From Ruminococcus sp. UBA4240 (GTDB taxonomy: Bacteria; Bacillota; Clostridia; Oscillospirales; Ruminococcaceae), in the NCBI GenBank assembly GCA_002395525.1, contig DGXE01000073.1, forward strand, positions 1 to 7,910: a DNA stretch of 7,910 nucleotides, written 5' to 3'. The notes beneath the pieces were generated by a model. The model made no database searches. It was not told the DNA's origin and worked only from the letters and a program-made list of their open reading frames with translations. The position numbers and the translations under genes are program-made. This document shows, piece after piece, positions 5,831 to 7,910 of this stretch (the stretch's first letter is position 1; each line of letters opens with the position of its first letter).

Positions 5831-6997
5831 TTAAATATCGGAATTGAGAAAATCCTTCATTTTGTCAAAAAAGCCCTTGCGGTTTTTATAGTTTGCTTCA
5901 CCCAGGCTGTCCTCAAACTGACGCAGCAGATCCTTCTGCTTCTTGTTGAGGTTTTTGGGCACCTCTACTGTGATGTGAACGTACTGATCGCCTCTGTCAC
6001 TGCGGTTGAGGCGCTTTATGCCCTTGCCCTTGAGCCTGAATACGGTTCCGGGCTGAGTTCCCTCGGGTATAGTGTACTTTACCTTGCCGTCAACGCAGGG
6101 AACGATGATCTCGTCGCCCAGCACTGCCTGCATATAGGTAATGGGTATCTCGGTGTGAACATCACTTCCGTCACGCTCAAATACAGAATCTGTCCTTACG
6201 TGTACTGTAACGTGGATATCACCGGAGGCACCGCCGTTCATGCCGGAGTGGCCCTGCCCACGTACAAGTATTGTCTGACCGTCGTCAATGCCCGCAGGCA
6301 CGTTGATGGTAACTGTGCGGGGAGTGGCTACCCTTCCTGTGCCACGGCACTTGGAGCAGGGGTTGGATATGGTGGAGCCCTTGCCGCCGCAGCGTGTGCA
6401 GACTCTTTCAGAGCTCATCATGCCGAATGCTGTGCGCTGTGTAACAGCCACACGCCCTGTGCCACGGCAATCGGGACAGGTCTGCCTTGAAGAACCGGGT
6501 GCCGCGCCGCTGCCGTTGCAGTCGGGGCACTGCTCCATACGGCTTATGCGCACGTCAACAGCCTTGCCGTTGACCGCATCCATAAAGCCGATGGTGATAT
6601 CGGTGTTGATGTCCTGTCCCCTTCTGGGGGCGTTGGGATTTGCCCGTGAGGAGCGCCCGAAGGAGGAGCCGCCAAAGATAGAGCCGAATATATCGCCGAT
6701 ATCTCCCAGATCGCCGAAATCGGAGAAACCGGAAAAGCCGCCGGCACCTGCACCTGCCCCATAGGAAGGATCTACCCCGGCGAAACCGAACTGATCGTAT
6801 CTGGCCTTCTTGTCAGGGTCGGAGAGGATCTCATAGGCCTCGTTGACCTCCTTCATCTTCTCCTCGCATTCCTTGTCATCCGGGTGAAGATCCGGGTGGT
6901 ACTTCTTTACGCAAGCCCTGTATGCCTTTTTTATCTCATCCTCCGAGGCACCCTTCTGTGTCCCAAGGACCTCATAGTAATCTCTTTTTTCAGCCAT
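5831..6997 (-). CDS. dnaJ: Chaperone protein DnaJ (type I Hsp40)
   Basis: DnaJ delivers unfolded proteins to DnaK and stimulates its ATPase. The 388 residues contain the complete type I layout. The J domain occupies about 5-70 with HPD at 34-36. The Gly/Phe-rich linker at about 71-114 includes the DIF motif at 102-104. The zinc-binding region has four CXXCXGXG repeats at 157-164, 174-181, 200-207 and 214-221, with all eight cysteines intact. The C-terminal substrate-binding domain then runs to the end. The J-domain loop reads HPDLHPDD, so a second HPD follows the functional one; this appears to be a simple Asn-to-His change of the common HPDLNPDD. The start is supported by ACGAGG ending five bases before the ATG. 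It lies 62 bases after dnaK and is probably cotranscribed with it. Confidence 0.98.
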   Translation of the reverse strand: MAEKRDYYEVLGTQKGASEDEIKKAYRACVKKYHPDLHPDDKECEEKMKEVNEAYEILSDPDKKARYDQFGFAGVDPSYGAGAGAGGFSGFSDFGDLGDIGDIFGSIFGGSSFGRSSRANPNAPRRGQDINTDITIGFMDAVNGKAVDVRISRMEQCPDCNGSGAAPGSSRQTCPDCRGTGRVAVTQRTAFGMMSSERVCTRCGGKGSTISNPCSKCRGTGRVATPRTVTINVPAGIDDGQTILVRGQGHSGMNGGASGDIHVTVHVRTDSVFERDGSDVHTEIPITYMQAVLGDEIIVPCVDGKVKYTIPEGTQPGTVFRLKGKGIKRLNRSDRGDQYVHITVEVPKNLNKKQKDLLRQFEDSLGEANYKNRKGFFDKMKDFLNSDI

Positions 6998-7018
6998 AAT
7001 AACCTCGTGAACACTCAG

Positions 7019-7050
7019 GCGCTGCCGGAACGTATCGCATCCGGCAGCGC
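7019..7050 (-). promoter_or_regulatory. Intercistronic hairpin between dnaK and dnaJ
   Basis: GCGCTGCCGGA and TCCGGCAGCGC form a perfect 11-bp, very GC-rich stem with a 10-base loop, starting nine bases after the dnaK stop codon. No T-tract follows, so it is unlikely to terminate transcription completely. It ends about 12 bases before the dnaJ ribosome binding site. Such hairpins between chaperone genes can stabilise the upstream mRNA end or mark a processing site, which would set the DnaK to DnaJ ratio. That role is inferred. Confidence 0.65.
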
Positions 7051-7059
7051 ATCAGAGCC

Positions 7060-7910
7060 TTACTTTACTTCTGTATAGTCGGCATCAACAAAGCCGTCGT
7101 TGTTATCGCTGCCGCCCTGTGAGCCGCCTGCTGCACCGTTGTCAGCGCCGGGCTGTGCGGAAGCATCGCCCTGTGCCTGGCCACCTGCTGCCTGATATAC
7201 CTTGCTTGACAGCTCATATACAGCCTGCTGCAGTGCATCTGTCTTTGCCTTCATATCGTCGGTGTTGCCGCCCTCGATAGCCTTCTTCAGGTCGTCTATC
7301 TTGGACTGGACAGGAGCCTTGTCTGCATCGGATACCTTGTCGCCGAAGTCCTTGAGAGCCTTCTCGGACTGGAATACAAGGCTTTCAGCCTGGTTCTTGA
7401 TGTCCACCTGCTCCTTGCGCTTCTTGTCCTCCTCAGCAAACTTCTCAGCTTCCTTGACAGCCTTGTCTATGTCTTCCTTGGACATATTGGTGGAGGACTG
7501 GATAGTTATGTTCTGCTCCTTGCCGGTGCCCAGATCCTTTGCGGATACATGAACGATACCGTTGGAGTCGATATCGAATGTAACTTCGATCTGAGGTACG
7601 CCTCTGGGAGCGGGAGCAATGCCGTCAAGACGGAACATACCCAGCTGCTTGTTGTCCTTTGCGAACTCTCTTTCGCCCTGGAGAACGTTGATGTCAACTG
7701 CGGTCTGGTTGTCAGCATAGGTGGAGAATATCTGGCTGTGCTTGATAGGAATAGCCTTGTTTCTCTCTATCATCTTTGTGCATACGCCGCCGGCAGTCTC
7801 GATACCCAGTGACAGAGGAGTTACATCACGGAGAACCATGCCTGTAACATCACCTGTGAACACACCGCCCTGGAGTGCAGCACCAAGTGCCACGCACTCA
7901 TCGGGGTTGA
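7060..7910 (-). CDS. dnaK: Chaperone protein DnaK (Hsp70), C-terminal part (5' end outside window)
   Basis: DnaK is the ATP-driven Hsp70 chaperone. The frame is open to the window edge, where NPDECVALGAALQGG is the end of the nucleotide-binding domain; the GTG at 7891-7893 is an internal valine. The interdomain linker is followed by DVTPLSLGIET and the beta-sandwich substrate-binding domain (FSTYADNQTAVDI, VLQGER, APRGVPQIEVTFDID, VSAKD.GTGKEQNI). The helical lid comes next, then a Gly/Ala/Gln/Asn-rich tail ending DADYTEVK. About 283 of the usual 610-640 residues are present. Two departures stand out. The linker reads GMVLRDV where E. coli has DVLLLDV. The residues matching E. coli arch positions Met404 and Ala429 are Ala and Tyr. 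dnaJ follows in the same direction. Promoter and any CIRCE operator would lie outside the window. Confidence 0.97.
   Translation of the reverse strand, partial: NPDECVALGAALQGGVFTGDVTGMVLRDVTPLSLGIETAGGVCTKMIERNKAIPIKHSQIFSTYADNQTAVDINVLQGEREFAKDNKQLGMFRLDGIAPAPRGVPQIEVTFDIDSNGIVHVSAKDLGTGKEQNITIQSSTNMSKEDIDKAVKEAEKFAEEDKKRKEQVDIKNQAESLVFQSEKALKDFGDKVSDADKAPVQSKIDDLKKAIEGGNTDDMKAKTDALQQAVYELSSKVYQAAGGQAQGDASAQPGADNGAAGGSQGGSDNNDGFVDADYTEVK

Noticed and set aside
5828..6490. 220-codon open frame on the plus strand opposite dnaJ
   Set aside because: It is a shadow of the GC-biased dnaJ codons with no ribosome binding site or known domain, and it would start within the dnaJ 3' end.
6875..6900. 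Tandem HPD in the DnaJ J domain (HPDLHPDD)
   Set aside because: The second HPD is explained by one Asn-to-His change in the common HPDLNPDD loop and is unlikely to act as a second functional motif.

Overview
The window looks like a chromosomal segment of a Clostridia-class Firmicute, most like Ruminococcus or a related Oscillospiraceae. The reasons are the paired glgC/glgD genes (a Firmicutes arrangement), the Gram-positive-style dnaK-dnaJ order, and moderately GC-rich genes with frequent AGG/AGA arginine codons. This is inferred from sequence style and not from a database match. No phage, IS element, CRISPR array, tRNA or rRNA is visible.

Left part (1-4904, + strand): a glycogen-synthesis operon, glgB (5' end outside the window), glgC, glgD and glgA, with short gaps of 29, 14 and 42 bases. 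GlgC makes ADP-glucose, GlgD is a catalytically degenerate partner of GlgC, GlgA elongates the alpha-1,4 chain and GlgB adds alpha-1,6 branches. The operon ends at a strong hairpin followed by a T-tract (4858-4906). No glycogen phosphorylase gene follows. GlgB carries a 66-residue Lys/Ala/Pro-rich C-terminal tail with an AT-hook-like core. A hairpin sits directly ahead of the glgA ribosome binding site.

Middle (4905-5783, - strand): an AT-richer segment lies between the two converging operons. It holds one complete gene for a 203-residue NYN/PIN-like putative RNase. This gene has a near-perfect sigma-A promoter that starts one base after the T-tract of the dnaJ terminator. Overlapping its stop codon (ATGA) is a short reading frame interrupted by a single TGA, possibly a decayed second gene. 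This is the best candidate here for something poorly described.

Right part (5784-7910, - strand): the end of a heat-shock operon, dnaK (5' end outside the window) then dnaJ. A strong 11-bp hairpin lies between them and a terminator follows dnaJ. DnaJ is complete, with J domain, G/F region, four zinc-binding CXXCXGXG repeats and C-terminal domain. The DnaK fragment has two unusual features: a substrate-arch pair that matches eukaryotic Hsc70 (Ala/Tyr) instead of E. coli (Met/Ala), and an arginine in the normally all-hydrophobic interdomain linker.
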